From JBAXXL01 sp037127915 (GTDB lineage: Bacteria > Bacteroidota > Ignavibacteria > Kapaibacteriales > UBA2268): a DNA stretch of 64,000 nt. Positions 54,356-63,201 of the stretch are shown here, one piece after another; position 1 is the first letter of the stretch, and every line of letters begins with the position of its first letter. The position numbers and the translations under genes are program-made. The notes below the pieces were generated by a model. It did no database searches and was not told the origin of the DNA. It worked only from the letters and a program-made list of their open reading frames with translations. The stretch is taken from assembly GCA_037127915.1 (NCBI GenBank), contig JBAXXL010000004.1, positions 66,287-130,286 on the forward strand, given 5' to 3'.

Positions 54356-54562
54356 ATGGGTTTAATTGGTATAGGTGCTCCGGAAATCATTCTCATTATT
54401 ATCGTTATTGTTTTGCTTTTTGGAGCGAAGAAAATTCCGGAATTGATGAGAGGATTAGGAAGCGGTATGAAAGAATTTAAAAAAGCCGCTAACGATTTAG
54501 ATAAAAAGAATGAAAATAAATCAGATAATGTACCGCCAGCTGACGATTCAGATAAACTATAA
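54356..54562 (+). CDS. tatA: Sec-independent translocase protein TatA
   Basis: 68 residues. An N-terminal transmembrane helix (PEIILIIIVIVLLFGAKKIP) with the F-G-x-x-K hinge is followed by an amphipathic helix (ELMRGLGSGMKEFKKAA) and a polar tail. TatA forms the pore of the twin-arginine pathway for folded proteins. It sits between purQ and the second small Tat-like gene. tatC is not in the window. Confidence 0.9.
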   Translation: MGLIGIGAPEIILIIIVIVLLFGAKKIPELMRGLGSGMKEFKKAANDLDKKNENKSDNVPPADDSDKL

Positions 54563-54580
54563 CCAAATTGAGGTATAGAA

Positions 54581-54751
54581 ATGTTTGACGTCGGTGGGGG
54601 GGAACTCGTATTAATTTTATTGGTCGCGGCATTGCTGTTTGGACCAAAAGATATCCCAAAGATTGCAAAAAAAATGGGAAACTTTGTGAATTCGGTTCGC
54701 AAAACCCGAAATGAATTCACAAAGCAACTCAAAGATTTAGACAAAGATTAG
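54581..54751 (+). CDS. Second small TatA/TatB-like protein
   Basis: 56 residues, starting 18 bp after tatA. A hydrophobic helix GELVLILLVAALLFGPKDIP ends in the same F-G-P-K hinge, followed by an amphipathic KIAKKMGNFVNSVRKT and a charged tail. The longer-than-usual hinge context (F-G-P-K-D-I-P-K) is like TatB. It overlaps the 3' end of convergent cdsA by 4 bp. Confidence 0.8.
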   Translation: MFDVGGGELVLILLVAALLFGPKDIPKIAKKMGNFVNSVRKTRNEFTKQLKDLDKD

Positions 54752-55626
54752 TATGTAAATACTAATAATATATAGAAAAGTACTATTGGCATTACAAATA
54801 GTGTACTATCCAAACGATCTAATAATCCGCCATGACCCGGAAGAATAGCAGAGCTATCTTTTATCAGGGCGTGGCGTTTTAATTTTGATTCAAACAAATC
54901 GCCAATTTGACCTGTAACAGCAATTAACAAACCAATTACGATTATATGTACATTAGGAAATTCCGCGAAAAAGAATGCTTTAATAAGATATAATCCTAAA
55001 ACGGTAAATATTAAATTCGCTATAGCACCTTCCCACGATTTATTCGGGCTGACCGAACGATAGATTTTGTGTTTTCCAATTTGTTTACCGACAAAATAAG
55101 CCGCAGAATCTCCAATCCATATTGCCGCAAATGTAGCAATTACAAATTTGGCGCAAAAGAAATCATTCAATAGTAAATCAAATTCAGTATAAAAACTCAT
55201 TTTTGATACGTATAACATTCGGAGAATGATTAGTGCCATAAAGGGTATTGTGATGTAAGGAATGTAACTCAAAGAGCCTGAAAATGAATTAAGAGGGTGT
55301 TTATCCTTATTGAAAAGCGACAATGAAGCGGTCAATATAAATATCGGGATTAATGCCAAAAAGAAAGTATATCCGGCTCTTTCCAATCCGTTTTGTGTTA
55401 AAATAACATAAAGTCCGGTTATCAAAGCGGCGTTTATTGTGTATGCCGAATATTTAAAAACCTTTTGGTTAATATGTTTGAAAAGATTGAAATATTCGTA
55501 AATACATATTGAACTTAATATTATTGCGGTTACAGCCATGGCTATTCCTCCTAGATACAATACACCTACAGCAATCGGAATGCCGATTATAGCTGTTAAT
55601 ACTCGTTTTACTAGTTCTTTTTTCAT
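54748..55626 (-). CDS. cdsA: Phosphatidate cytidylyltransferase
   Basis: 292 residues with about eight membrane segments. It makes CDP-diacylglycerol, the branch-point of phospholipid synthesis. The C-terminal family signature is present: SPNKSWEGAIANL (the S-P-x-K-S-x-E-G site) and later GLLDRLDSTLFV. It converges on the tat genes with a 4-bp overlap. Confidence 0.93.
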   Translation of the reverse strand: MKKELVKRVLTAIIGIPIAVGVLYLGGIAMAVTAIILSSICIYEYFNLFKHINQKVFKYSAYTINAALITGLYVILTQNGLERAGYTFFLALIPIFILTASLSLFNKDKHPLNSFSGSLSYIPYITIPFMALIILRMLYVSKMSFYTEFDLLLNDFFCAKFVIATFAAIWIGDSAAYFVGKQIGKHKIYRSVSPNKSWEGAIANLIFTVLGLYLIKAFFFAEFPNVHIIVIGLLIAVTGQIGDLFESKLKRHALIKDSSAILPGHGGLLDRLDSTLFVMPIVLFYILLVFTY

Positions 55627-55738
55627 ATATTACCTTTATTGAAACTTTTACGATATTTAAAAAATGCAAAATTGCATAATCAAAAATAATAAAAAAATCC
55701 AATCGTTTATACACCATTATTAAATTTATGGAACAAAA

Positions 55739-56455
55739 ATGCAAAACGAATATGTCAATAGCGTCCCGAATCAAAAATATGAGGCGATAGAAAAGGCGCA
55801 AACTAAGTTTATGTCCAAAGTTTACAGTTGGATGCTTGCGGGTCTTTTAGTTACTGCCGCCGCAACATATTTTACAACAACAAGCGGTTTATTAAGAATT
55901 GTTTATACAAATTCAATTTTATTAATATTATTGTTAATAAGCGAATTCGGCTTGGTAATTTATTTGTCAGCGCGCATTCAAACTATGAAGGTAGGAACAG
56001 CCATTGGTTCATTTTTGTTATATGCAGGATTAACAGGGGTTACTTTATCTTGTATTTTGGCAAGATATTCAACCGATGCATTAGTATCAGCATTCGGTAT
56101 TTCCGCCGGTATGTTTGCATCGCTTAGTTTATATGGGTTTGTCACTAAGAAAAATCTTTCCGGATGGGGAAGTTTCCTTTTTATGGGTTTAGTTGGTATT
56201 TTATTGATTGGTGTTGTGAATTTCTTTGTTCAAAGCAACGCTATGTGGTTTGTATTCAATATAGCCGGTGTTATTATATTTGCCGGATTAACAGCTTACG
56301 ACACACAGAAGATCAAAGAAATGTTCTATATGCAGGCGCAAGGTGCTGAAATTGCAACAAAAGGTGCTATTATGGGTGCTTTAAGACTTTACCTTGATTT
56401 CATTAATTTATTCTTAATGATTCTTCGATTAGTAGGTGGCGGAAGCAGAAACTAG
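55739..56455 (+). CDS. Bax inhibitor-1/YccA-family membrane protein
   Basis: 238 residues with seven predicted transmembrane helices. The family ending AYDTQKIKEMFYMQ and LRLYLDFINLFLMILRLV is clear. Bacterial members (YbhL, YccA) are implicated in calcium or proton flux and in modulation of the FtsH protease. The gene is divergent from cdsA and followed by a repeat-rich region. Confidence 0.92.
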   Translation: MQNEYVNSVPNQKYEAIEKAQTKFMSKVYSWMLAGLLVTAAATYFTTTSGLLRIVYTNSILLILLLISEFGLVIYLSARIQTMKVGTAIGSFLLYAGLTGVTLSCILARYSTDALVSAFGISAGMFASLSLYGFVTKKNLSGWGSFLFMGLVGILLIGVVNFFVQSNAMWFVFNIAGVIIFAGLTAYDTQKIKEMFYMQAQGAEIATKGAIMGALRLYLDFINLFLMILRLVGGGSRN

Positions 56456-56513
56456 AACAATTATTAATGATAAATGATAAATTATAAATGAGAAGAGGGA
56501 AGATTTGCATGTT

Positions 56514-56533
56514 ATTCCTGCGAAAGCAGGAAT
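56514..56533. repeat. Palindromic element (8-bp stem)
   Basis: attcctgc and gcaggaat pair around gaaa. It continues into aatctccctgat. The text resembles short palindromes found many times in environmental genomes. Confidence 0.6.
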
Positions 56534-56556
56534 CTCCCTGATCTAATAGAAGTTAT

Positions 56557-56614
56557 GTCATTCTGAACGAAGTGAAGAATCCATCTTCGCAAGTTATAAG
56601 TTATGAGTTATAAT
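56557..56614. repeat. Dispersed repeat, copy B
   Basis: gtcattctgaacgaagtgaa, then gaatccatcttcgc and aagttataagttatgagtta. It matches copy A at 48001-48073 over most of its length. Confidence 0.75.
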
Positions 56615-56724
56615 GATAGGGACAGGTCGCGGCCTCTACATCTTCTTAATTCGTAATTGCAAAATAATTGCACACATGACACACGGCTTTAGCTAAAATT
56701 TCCATTTAAACAATTTTGAATCTA

Positions 56725-56750
56725 AGGGCAGAAAAATTTCTGCCCTTTTT
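56725..56750 (+). terminator. Hairpin with T-run
   Basis: agggcagaaa and tttctgccct form a 10-bp stem around aa (56725-56746), followed by T. It is about 270 bp beyond the Bax-inhibitor gene and could end its transcript. Confidence 0.65.
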
Positions 56751-56969
56751 TAGTATGAGCCTATAAGATTTTTTGTGTGCATTTCCAAAAACAGAAATGT
56801 AACATTCATTCCAGCATATCCGTATTGCAATCATTCACTTTTTTTATAAAATATTAACAATAATTAATAAATATTCGGATCATCCAAAAATATTTTTGCT
56901 ACATATTCGTTGATGTAATCAATTATTGTTAAAATAAACAGTTGATTAAAATAAATAGGATTTAGATAA

Positions 56970-57410
56970 ATGTACGATGAAGAATTACCTTTCGGTATAA
57001 TCGTAGGTAAGATGATGCACGATGTATTCAAGGTGCTGAAAACACGAACGGAAGCTGGTCTTAAAGCTAAGCTAACCATTCATCATTTGGGTTTACTGAT
57101 GGCAATTAGTAAAAACGAACACGATGTGATTCAGCAGGATATGGCGATTAAAATGGGCAAAGATAAATCAGCGATTTTGAGATTAATTGATACATTGGAA
57201 GAAAAGAAATTGGTTTCAAGGGTTCCTGATTTGGAAGACAGAAGAAAAAACAAGTTAGTTATAACCGAAAAAGGGAATGAAGTAATTAAAGAATTTCTGA
57301 TAATTGATAGAGAAGTTTTCGGAGATTTATGCTCTGGGTTAACCAAAGATGAATTAAAAGCTTTCTTTAAAGTTATAGAAAAAATAAAAGATAATGCACA
57401 AAAATTATAA
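56970..57410 (+). CDS. MarR-family transcriptional regulator of the efflux operon
   Basis: 146 residues. A winged helix-turn-helix is shown by NEHDVIQQDMAIKMGKDKSA, then ILRLIDTLEEKKLVSRVPDLEDRR and the wing KNKLVITEKG. MarR proteins repress neighbouring efflux genes and release DNA when they bind a drug or metabolite. It is the first gene of the tolC-adaptor-RND operon (44 bp to tolC) and very probably controls it. Confidence 0.9.
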   Translation: MYDEELPFGIIVGKMMHDVFKVLKTRTEAGLKAKLTIHHLGLLMAISKNEHDVIQQDMAIKMGKDKSAILRLIDTLEEKKLVSRVPDLEDRRKNKLVITEKGNEVIKEFLIIDREVFGDLCSGLTKDELKAFFKVIEKIKDNAQKL

Positions 57411-57454
57411 ACATTTTGGGGATTTAATCGTAGATTAAGTCAATTATTGATAAT

Positions 57455-58831
57455 ATGAACGAATATATGAAAAACAAATTTAAAATTAGCGGATTAATAT
57501 TAATCCTTTTAGCTTATGGTTTTACAGCATCGAATGCTCAAACCAATATTACATTAAAAGAGTGCTTAGAATATTCTTTAAAGAATAATATCAACGTAAA
57601 AATATCAAATTACGATCAAGAAATTTCTGAGAAAAGAGTAAAAGAAACGCAAGGTTTTTATCTTCCAAGTGTAAACTTAACAGCTTCAATCGATAACAAT
57701 CTAATAATAACTACTCAGCTTTTACCTGCAGAAATGTTGGGGGGCGCGCCGGGTACATTTATTGCGGTTCGATTCGGCACTCCATATAATCTTGCCGCGG
57801 GATTGTCGCTTACTCAACGTGTTTATGATGCCGCAACGCTATATGACATCAAATTATCCAAGATAAATAACGAGCTTTCTAAAGAAGTAGTTCAGAAAAC
57901 CAATGAGTCGGTTATTTATGGAATTAGCTTTGTTTATTATGGATCAATGATAATCCAAATTCAGAAGGAAATGCTCAAAACAAAATTGGCATCCACTGAA
58001 GAATTATTAAAATCTGCTGAGCTACAATTTAAAAATGGTGTTATTAAGCAGATTGATGTTGATAAAATTAGAGTAACATATAATACAACACAATCGCAGT
58101 TACGACAAGCCGAATTAAATTATACTCAAACAATAAATTCCTTGAAATTTCAAATGGGTATGCCTTTAGATAGTAAAGTAGTATTATACGATACTATCGT
58201 TGAGAGAAACATTAAAAATCCAACTAATATTGAAAATACTAATTATCAAATTGCCAATACAATTGATTATAAGATTAAAGAAAATAATTTCAATTTTATG
58301 GAAATGAATAAAAAGAAAAGTTTAGCCGCATTTCAACCTTATGTTTCAGTATATGGAAATTTAAGAGTCAGTGCTATGCGTAAAGAATTTAATTTCTTAA
58401 AGGCAGGCGAAGATTGGTATCCTAGTTCCGGTATCGGCATTCAATTGTCGCTTCCTATATATATGGGAAACCAAAGGAACAATAGAGTTGATCAAGCTCA
58501 GATTAATATAGAAAAAGCAAAAGCATCGTTGCTAAATACCGAAGAAACCATTAAACTTGATATATCGAATTTTGAAATGAAGTTCAAAAATGCTTATGAT
58601 AATATACAAAATGAAAAGGAAAATATGAATTTGGCTGAAGGGATTTACAACAATGTCAAATTGCAATATCAACAAGGTGCAAGCTCGTCTATTGAGTTAA
58701 TTCAAGCTGAATCCTCTTACACATTAGCACAAAATACATATTTGAATAAACTATTTGATTTATTCATTGCCAGAATTGACTTGGAAAAAGCCCAAGGTAA
58801 TCTAGTGAATTTTATAAATAATCTAAAATAA
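57455..58831 (+). CDS. TolC-family outer-membrane efflux protein
   Basis: 458 residues (a second start at 57467 is also possible). A signal peptide ends near SNAQ. The mature protein starts ITLKECLEYSLKNNINVKIS, the typical TolC entry, and has long alpha-helical barrel segments with the second half AFQPYVSVYGNLR and a late NLAEGIYNNVKLQYQQGASS. It forms the outer-membrane channel of the tripartite pump with the following adaptor and RND genes. Confidence 0.93.
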   Translation: MNEYMKNKFKISGLILILLAYGFTASNAQTNITLKECLEYSLKNNINVKISNYDQEISEKRVKETQGFYLPSVNLTASIDNNLIITTQLLPAEMLGGAPGTFIAVRFGTPYNLAAGLSLTQRVYDAATLYDIKLSKINNELSKEVVQKTNESVIYGISFVYYGSMIIQIQKEMLKTKLASTEELLKSAELQFKNGVIKQIDVDKIRVTYNTTQSQLRQAELNYTQTINSLKFQMGMPLDSKVVLYDTIVERNIKNPTNIENTNYQIANTIDYKIKENNFNFMEMNKKKSLAAFQPYVSVYGNLRVSAMRKEFNFLKAGEDWYPSSGIGIQLSLPIYMGNQRNNRVDQAQINIEKAKASLLNTEETIKLDISNFEMKFKNAYDNIQNEKENMNLAEGIYNNVKLQYQQGASSSIELIQAESSYTLAQNTYLNKLFDLFIARIDLEKAQGNLVNFINNLK

Positions 58832-58839
58832 ATAATATT

Positions 58840-59913
58840 ATGAAAAAATCTAAAAAAACTATACTAGGTGTTGTAATTGTGGTTGTATTAGCCCTTATAG
58901 TATTACAACTATCCGCAAATCGAAAAAAAATCGTCGCTAACAAAGATGTAAGCACAGATTTAACTTATGTGTCCGTCGGTGTATCGCCTGTTCGAATGAT
59001 GGCACTAAACGATACTCTTCGCTTAGTCGGTAATCTTGATGTAGCTTCAGAAATAGATATTCCTGCTGAAGCCGCCGGAAAAATTATATCTATCAATGCT
59101 GAATTGGGACAAGTTAAATCGAAAGGAAGTGTTATAGCGCAAATTGATGACAAAATGAAAAAGATAGCTGTTCAAAAAGCTACAATTGATGTTCAAAAAA
59201 GAAAAAAAGACCTTGAACGGGTAACCAACCTATATAAAGGGGGTTCCTACACGGAACAACAAATGGATGATATGCAAAATCTATATGATAATGCAGTTAT
59301 TGCATTAGAACAAGCCGAAAAATCTCTATCTGAAACTAAAATTATCTGCCCGGAACGTGGTATTGTTACCAAAAAGAACGTTGAAGCAGGTGAATATGTG
59401 AATTTGGGTGCTTTAATTGCAACAATAGTTGACGTATCTAAATTTAAAATAAAATTAAATGTATCGGAAATGAATTCTTACTTAATGAAAGTAGGCGACA
59501 AAGCTATTATTACAACCGATATTTACCCGGGTGTTGATATTCAAGGTAAAATTAGCTTTATTAGCCCAAAAGGTGATGCTACTCATAGTTATCCGGTAGA
59601 GATTGAAATTGTCAATAATAGCAAATATCCATTGAAATCAGGAACATTTGTGAATGCTGAAATTCCTTTACCTAAAATGGCAGAATCATTGTATATACCG
59701 CGAGAAGCCTTACAAGGCAGTATCAACGATGCACAAGTATTTGTTGCGGTTAATGGCAAAGCTGTGCTTAAGAATATCATTGTTGACAAAGGAATTAATA
59801 CAAACAATAATTTCATTAACGTTGTTTCGGGACTAAACGTTAATGATAAAGTTATAACAAAAGGTCAGCTAAACCTTACAGATGGTAAATCTATTAGAAT
59901 TATTAAAGAATAA
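58840..59913 (+). CDS. RND efflux periplasmic adaptor (membrane fusion protein)
   Basis: 357 residues. An N-terminal membrane helix (ILGVVIVVVLALIVLQL) anchors it. The lipoyl half-motifs are IDIPAEAAGKIISINAELGQ and VTKKNVEAGEYVNLG, separated by a coiled-coil (KDLERVTNLYKGG region). A beta-barrel and membrane-proximal domain follow. It joins the inner RND pump to the TolC channel. It lies 9 bp after tolC and 9 bp before the RND gene. Confidence 0.93.
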   Translation: MKKSKKTILGVVIVVVLALIVLQLSANRKKIVANKDVSTDLTYVSVGVSPVRMMALNDTLRLVGNLDVASEIDIPAEAAGKIISINAELGQVKSKGSVIAQIDDKMKKIAVQKATIDVQKRKKDLERVTNLYKGGSYTEQQMDDMQNLYDNAVIALEQAEKSLSETKIICPERGIVTKKNVEAGEYVNLGALIATIVDVSKFKIKLNVSEMNSYLMKVGDKAIITTDIYPGVDIQGKISFISPKGDATHSYPVEIEIVNNSKYPLKSGTFVNAEIPLPKMAESLYIPREALQGSINDAQVFVAVNGKAVLKNIIVDKGINTNNNFINVVSGLNVNDKVITKGQLNLTDGKSIRIIKE

Positions 59914-59921
59914 AGGTTAAT

Positions 59922-62900
59922 ATGTCTATTACTCAAATTGCTATAAAACGACCAACTATGGTAGTTGTATTTTTTACTGTACTTGCTATTATTGGTATTG
60001 TTACTTATACGAAATTAAATTATGAACTAATACCGAAACTTGATTTTCCGGTTATGAGTATTGTTACCGTTTATCCTGGTGCATCTGCTAAAGAAGTTGA
60101 AGGAACTGTTACCAAGGTAATGGAAGATGCTCTTTCGTCACTTGAAAGAGTAAAAAGTATTCGCTCTTCATCGCAGGAAGGTGTTTCTACTATTATTGTG
60201 GAATTAGCCGCGAATACTAATGCTGATTTAGCTTTACAAAACGCCCAGCGTAAAATCAATGCAATTACTTTTCAATTGCCGGTAGGTGCAAAATCACCCT
60301 CAATAAATAAGTTTTCCTCCGATGAGATTCCTGTTATTACGATGGGTGTTGTTGCCAATATGGAACCGACTAAGCTATACGACCTGGTAGATAATCAAAT
60401 TCGCTCTCAACTATCCAATTTAAATGGAGTGGGGCAGGTAACTTTACTTGGAGGGATAGAACGTGAGATAAGAATAAACGTTGATAAAGACAAACTGATT
60501 GCTTATAATATAAGTATTAGCCAAGTTTATCAGGCAGTTTCATCATCAAATTTGGAAATGCCGACCGGAAAAATCGAAAATAGCGAAAAGCAATATTCCG
60601 TTCGCTTACTCGGTAAGCTTAAATCTATTGATGAATTGAGGGATATTACAGTTTCGCGCAGTGTTACAGGTGGTAGCATAAAACTATCAGATATAGCTGA
60701 AGTTATTGATGGAGTTGCTGATCAGACAACCTTAAATAAAATCAACGGTGAAACTTCAATTGGTTTGATTGTTCAAAAACAATCTGATGCTAATTCCGTG
60801 GATGTTTGTGATAAAATTAAAGATAAATTGAAGGTTATAGAAAAATCATACGCTAAATCAGACGTTAAATTTATCATATCCACCGATAACTCTGAATATA
60901 CTTTGGAGTCAGCAAATGGTGTAATGAAAGATTTGGGGCTTGCTATTATAATTGTTGCTTTAGTAATGTTTTTATTTTTGCATAGTGTCCGAAATTCCCT
61001 CATTGTTTTAGTTTCAATTCCAACTTCAATTATATCTGTTTTCATTGGTATGTACATTTTCAATTTCTCGCTAAACTTACTCACCTTGATGGCATTATCG
61101 CTCGTTATAGGTATTTTGGTGGATGACTCAATTGTTGTTCTCGAAAACATCACGCGGCATTTGGAAATGGGCAAGGATAAGGTAACTGCATCATTGGAAG
61201 GTAGAAGTGAAATCGGATTTACCGCTGTGGCTATTACTCTAGTTGACGTTGTGGTATTCCTGCCGCTTTCATTGGTTGGCGGTATGATTGGTAATTTTAT
61301 GCGTGAATTTTCTTTAGTAATCGTATTTTCAACCTTGATGAGTTTATTAGTTTCGTTTACTATAACGCCCCTATTAGCATCGCGTCTTGGAAAAATTCAA
61401 GAACATACTAATAAAAACTTTATCGGTAGATTATCAATTTGGGTTGAAAACACATTCAAAAAGATAGTAGTATATTACCAAAGAGTATTAAGATGGGCGC
61501 TTAACCACAGAAAAACTGTATATATAGGTGTAACTTTTCTGGTAATACTATCATTTTCATTAGTTGGTGTGGGACTTATTGGTACAGCGTTTATGAATAA
61601 CGGTGACCAAGGTGAATTTACAGTTAAATTAGAAGGCGAACCGCAAAATACGATTTACCAAACTTCACAATTAACACAAAAAGTTGAAGAAATACTAAAA
61701 AGTAAACCTGAAGTAATTAATATATTTACTAGTATTGGTAGTTCGACTAATGGTTTTTCAAGTAGTAATGCTAACAATAAAAGTGAAATAACAGTAAAAA
61801 TGGTTCCCAAAGGTGATCGAAAAATTTCGGTTGAAAATTTTGCCGCTGAAATTAAAAAAGAAGTCCAGAAAATCCCGGGTTTGAAAGTAACAGCAACTCC
61901 TTCATCAATGATGGGTGGAGCCGACGACGCGCCTATTCAAGTACTGTTGCGTAGTACCGATTTAAATAGGCTTTTTGAAATGGGCGATAGTATTATGAAA
62001 ATCGTGAAAACAATTCCCGGAGCTAACGACGTTAAGCTATCTATTGACAAAAGTAAACCCGAAATTCAAATCAATCTCGACCGTGAGAAAATGGAGCAAT
62101 TAGGTCTATCGGTTCAATTAGTAGGTAGTACTTTGAATTTGGCTTTTGCAGGTAATACGAACTTACAATATTCCGATGGTGACAATGATTACGATATTTC
62201 TGTTCGTTTTGATAAATTCAACCGTAAAAAAATTGACGATGTAAGTTCAATAACTTTTATTAATAACCAGGGGAAGTTGGTCGAACTGAAAAGCTTTGCA
62301 AAGATTGTGCAAGCAATGGGACCTAATAAATTAGAACGTTATGACCGGATTCCATCGCTCACAGTAAATGCGTCTGTATTTGGCCGTCCGGTTGGTACAG
62401 TTGGTAGCGAGATTAAAAAAGCTATTGGTGAACAAATCACTTCAACTGATGTAGATATTAGCTATAAGGGTCAGATGGAACGTCAAGCCGAAGCTTTCGG
62501 CAGTTTGTTTACAGCTCTTTTTGCCGCTATTATATTTGTATATTTATTAATGGTAGCTCTTTACAATTCATACTTGTATCCATTTGTGGTACTATTTTCA
62601 ATCCCTGTTGCTGTGATTGGTGCTTTATTCGCTTTGGCGTTAAGCGGTGAATCATTAACTATCTATTCTATGATTGGTATGATTATGTTAATCGGGCTAG
62701 TGGCGAAGAACGCAATCCTGATTGTGGATTTTACGAATAAACTGAGGGAGAACGGCAAATCTACTGTCGAGGCTTTACTTGAAGCCGGTAAAGAACGACT
62801 CAGACCAATTTTAATGACCACATTAGCTATGGTATTCGGTATGTTGCCGATAGCACTCGCATCGGGAGCCAGCGCGGAAAGCAAAAACGGATTGGCTTGG

Positions 62901-63044
62901 GTTATTATCGGCGGACTTTTGAGTTCTCTATTACTGACATTGGTATTAGTTCCAACGGTTTATCTGACATTCGAAAAATACAAAGGTAAAGTAAGGCGAT
63001 TCCGTGAGAAAGAAGTACCGGAATTAGCCGAAGAAGTATTGTAA
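59922..63044 (+). CDS. RND-family efflux permease
   Basis: 1040 residues with twelve membrane segments. MSITQIAIKRPTMVVVFFTV is the standard N terminus, and the proton-relay aspartates are seen in GILVDDSIVVLENITRH (TM4). The porter domain and the second-half segment YSMIGMIMLIGLVAKNAILIVDFTNKLRE are typical of HAE1/AcrB-type pumps. It drives proton-coupled export of drugs, bile salts or lipids through the TolC channel. It is the last gene of the marR-tolC-adaptor-RND operon and is followed by a terminator. Confidence 0.94.
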   Translation: MSITQIAIKRPTMVVVFFTVLAIIGIVTYTKLNYELIPKLDFPVMSIVTVYPGASAKEVEGTVTKVMEDALSSLERVKSIRSSSQEGVSTIIVELAANTNADLALQNAQRKINAITFQLPVGAKSPSINKFSSDEIPVITMGVVANMEPTKLYDLVDNQIRSQLSNLNGVGQVTLLGGIEREIRINVDKDKLIAYNISISQVYQAVSSSNLEMPTGKIENSEKQYSVRLLGKLKSIDELRDITVSRSVTGGSIKLSDIAEVIDGVADQTTLNKINGETSIGLIVQKQSDANSVDVCDKIKDKLKVIEKSYAKSDVKFIISTDNSEYTLESANGVMKDLGLAIIIVALVMFLFLHSVRNSLIVLVSIPTSIISVFIGMYIFNFSLNLLTLMALSLVIGILVDDSIVVLENITRHLEMGKDKVTASLEGRSEIGFTAVAITLVDVVVFLPLSLVGGMIGNFMREFSLVIVFSTLMSLLVSFTITPLLASRLGKIQEHTNKNFIGRLSIWVENTFKKIVVYYQRVLRWALNHRKTVYIGVTFLVILSFSLVGVGLIGTAFMNNGDQGEFTVKLEGEPQNTIYQTSQLTQKVEEILKSKPEVINIFTSIGSSTNGFSSSNANNKSEITVKMVPKGDRKISVENFAAEIKKEVQKIPGLKVTATPSSMMGGADDAPIQVLLRSTDLNRLFEMGDSIMKIVKTIPGANDVKLSIDKSKPEIQINLDREKMEQLGLSVQLVGSTLNLAFAGNTNLQYSDGDNDYDISVRFDKFNRKKIDDVSSITFINNQGKLVELKSFAKIVQAMGPNKLERYDRIPSLTVNASVFGRPVGTVGSEIKKAIGEQITSTDVDISYKGQMERQAEAFGSLFTALFAAIIFVYLLMVALYNSYLYPFVVLFSIPVAVIGALFALALSGESLTIYSMIGMIMLIGLVAKNAILIVDFTNKLRENGKSTVEALLEAGKERLRPILMTTLAMVFGMLPIALASGASAESKNGLAWVIIGGLLSSLLLTLVLVPTVYLTFEKYKGKVRRFREKEVPELAEEVL

Positions 63045-63065
63045 AATGATTTGATTTCGATATTA

Positions 63066-63100
63066 AAGATGGGCTCAACTTTTAAAGTGGAGTCCATCTT
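63066..63100 (+). terminator. Terminator after the RND gene
   Basis: aagatgggctc (63066-63076) and gagtccatctt (63090-63100) form an 11-bp stem with one G-T pair. The loop contains its own acttt/aaagt pairing. The following T-run is short. Confidence 0.75.
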
Positions 63101-63201
63101 TCTGCTTTAATTGGGAAAAATTCGCTGCACTTTTTGCTATGATAAACATTTTGTTTAATTTAGAATTGGATTTCTGTTGAATAATGCAATTTTGCGGATG
63201 A

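Larger units (their letters stand above)
56456..56969. other. Repeat-rich intergenic region before the efflux operon
   Basis: About 510 bp with no gene. It holds a palindrome (56514-56533), the second copy of the gtcattc repeat (56557-56614), and a terminator-like hairpin (56725-56750). The remainder is A+T-rich and probably carries the marR promoter. Confidence 0.5.
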
